Assembly (NCBI GenBank): GCA_964450185.1
Contig: CAYVCL010000109.1
Location: 1-6,578, forward strand
From: RUG11237 sp964450185
GTDB taxonomy: Bacteria > Bacillota > Clostridia > Lachnospirales > Lachnospiraceae
Length of the DNA stretch: 6,578 nt
Direction: 5' to 3'
The position numbers and the translations under genes are program-made. The notes beneath the pieces were generated by a model. That model was not told the DNA's origin, did no database searches, and worked only from the letters and a program-made list of their open reading frames with translations. Positions within the stretch are counted from its first letter, which is position 1; every line of letters starts with the position of its first letter. Below, piece after piece: positions 6,454-6,578 of the stretch.

Positions 6454-6578
6454 ATGAAAAGGACAATTCTTATACTGGGTATTATAGTAATTGCATTAGG
6501 TGGCTGTACTTTACGGAAAGAATCAAATCAAATGTTGGAAAATATTGTAACGCAGGAAGTACCGAATGATATCCATAC
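6454..6578 (+). CDS. Putative lipoprotein, N-terminal fragment, 3' partial
   Basis: Only the first 41 codons are visible. The sequence starts MKRT, followed by a hydrophobic stretch (about residues 5-15, rich in Ile and Leu) and then LGGC, with the cysteine at position 18. This is a short type II (lipoprotein) signal peptide, with lysine and arginine at the N-terminus and a lipobox. The pattern predicts diacylglyceryl modification and cleavage before Cys18, anchoring the protein outside the membrane. The visible mature part is polar (RKESNQML...) and shows no domain I can name, so the function is unknown. The gene lies behind the gyrA hairpin, is not part of the conserved cluster, and may have its own promoter. 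An ATG at 6358 is in the same frame and open to here. Using it would place 32 extra residues before the signal peptide, so 6454 is the better start. Alternatively this could be the beginning of a small anchored protein without lipidation. Confidence 0.75.
   Translation, partial: MKRTILILGIIVIALGGCTLRKESNQMLENIVTQEVPNDIH

Noticed and set aside
1..6578. Mobile elements, CRISPR arrays, tRNA or rRNA genes, oriC or DnaA-box clusters
   Set aside because: I saw no terminal repeats, spaced direct repeats or RNA-gene signatures by eye. The origin is expected left of the window, beyond dnaA, and coding sequence fills nearly the entire window.

Overview
This window is a stretch of the conserved replication-initiation gene cluster of a low-GC Gram-positive bacterium. 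The order is dnaN (3' part) - yaaA - recF - gyrB - gyrA, all on the + strand, as found next to oriC in most Firmicutes. The DNA is visibly AT-rich, with strong AGGAGG-type ribosome binding sites. The GyrB length (637 aa, without the C-terminal insertion of proteobacterial GyrB) and the style of the DnaN and GyrA sequences point to Clostridia, probably Lachnospiraceae. That family placement comes from recalled sequence style, not from a search.

Layout: positions 1-558 hold the C-terminal half of the DNA polymerase III sliding clamp, whose start lies left of the window. Positions 569-781 encode the small S4-domain protein YaaA. Its stop overlaps the start of recF (778-1863) by ATGA. After 23 non-coding bases comes gyrB (1887-3800). 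Its stop codon is embedded in the Shine-Dalgarno sequence of gyrA (3814-6345), which starts with TTG. A GGAA-loop hairpin at 6363-6390 is the likely end of the operon. At 6454 a new gene begins, encoding a short lipoprotein signal peptide (lipobox LGGC), and it runs off the right edge. It does not belong to the conserved cluster and I do not recognise it.

How the genes work together: DnaN tethers the replicative polymerase, RecF acts at gaps and stalled forks, and GyrA2GyrB2 removes positive supercoils ahead of the forks. YaaA is a putative RNA-binding protein that travels with this cluster. No gap exceeds 26 bases from dnaN to gyrA, so the five genes are probably co-transcribed from a promoter left of the window. 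Translation is coupled at yaaA/recF and closely spaced at gyrB/gyrA.

I see no previously undescribed system, mobile element, CRISPR array, RNA gene or frameshift; this is essentially an ordinary core-genome region. The points worth a second look are residue-level: a Gly at the quinolone-contact acidic position of GyrA, a Lys at the aminocoumarin-contact Arg of GyrB, and an unusual binding pocket in DnaN. There are also translation-level details (SD-less recF, TTG start of gyrA) and an open frame running from the gyrA stop into the lipoprotein gene.
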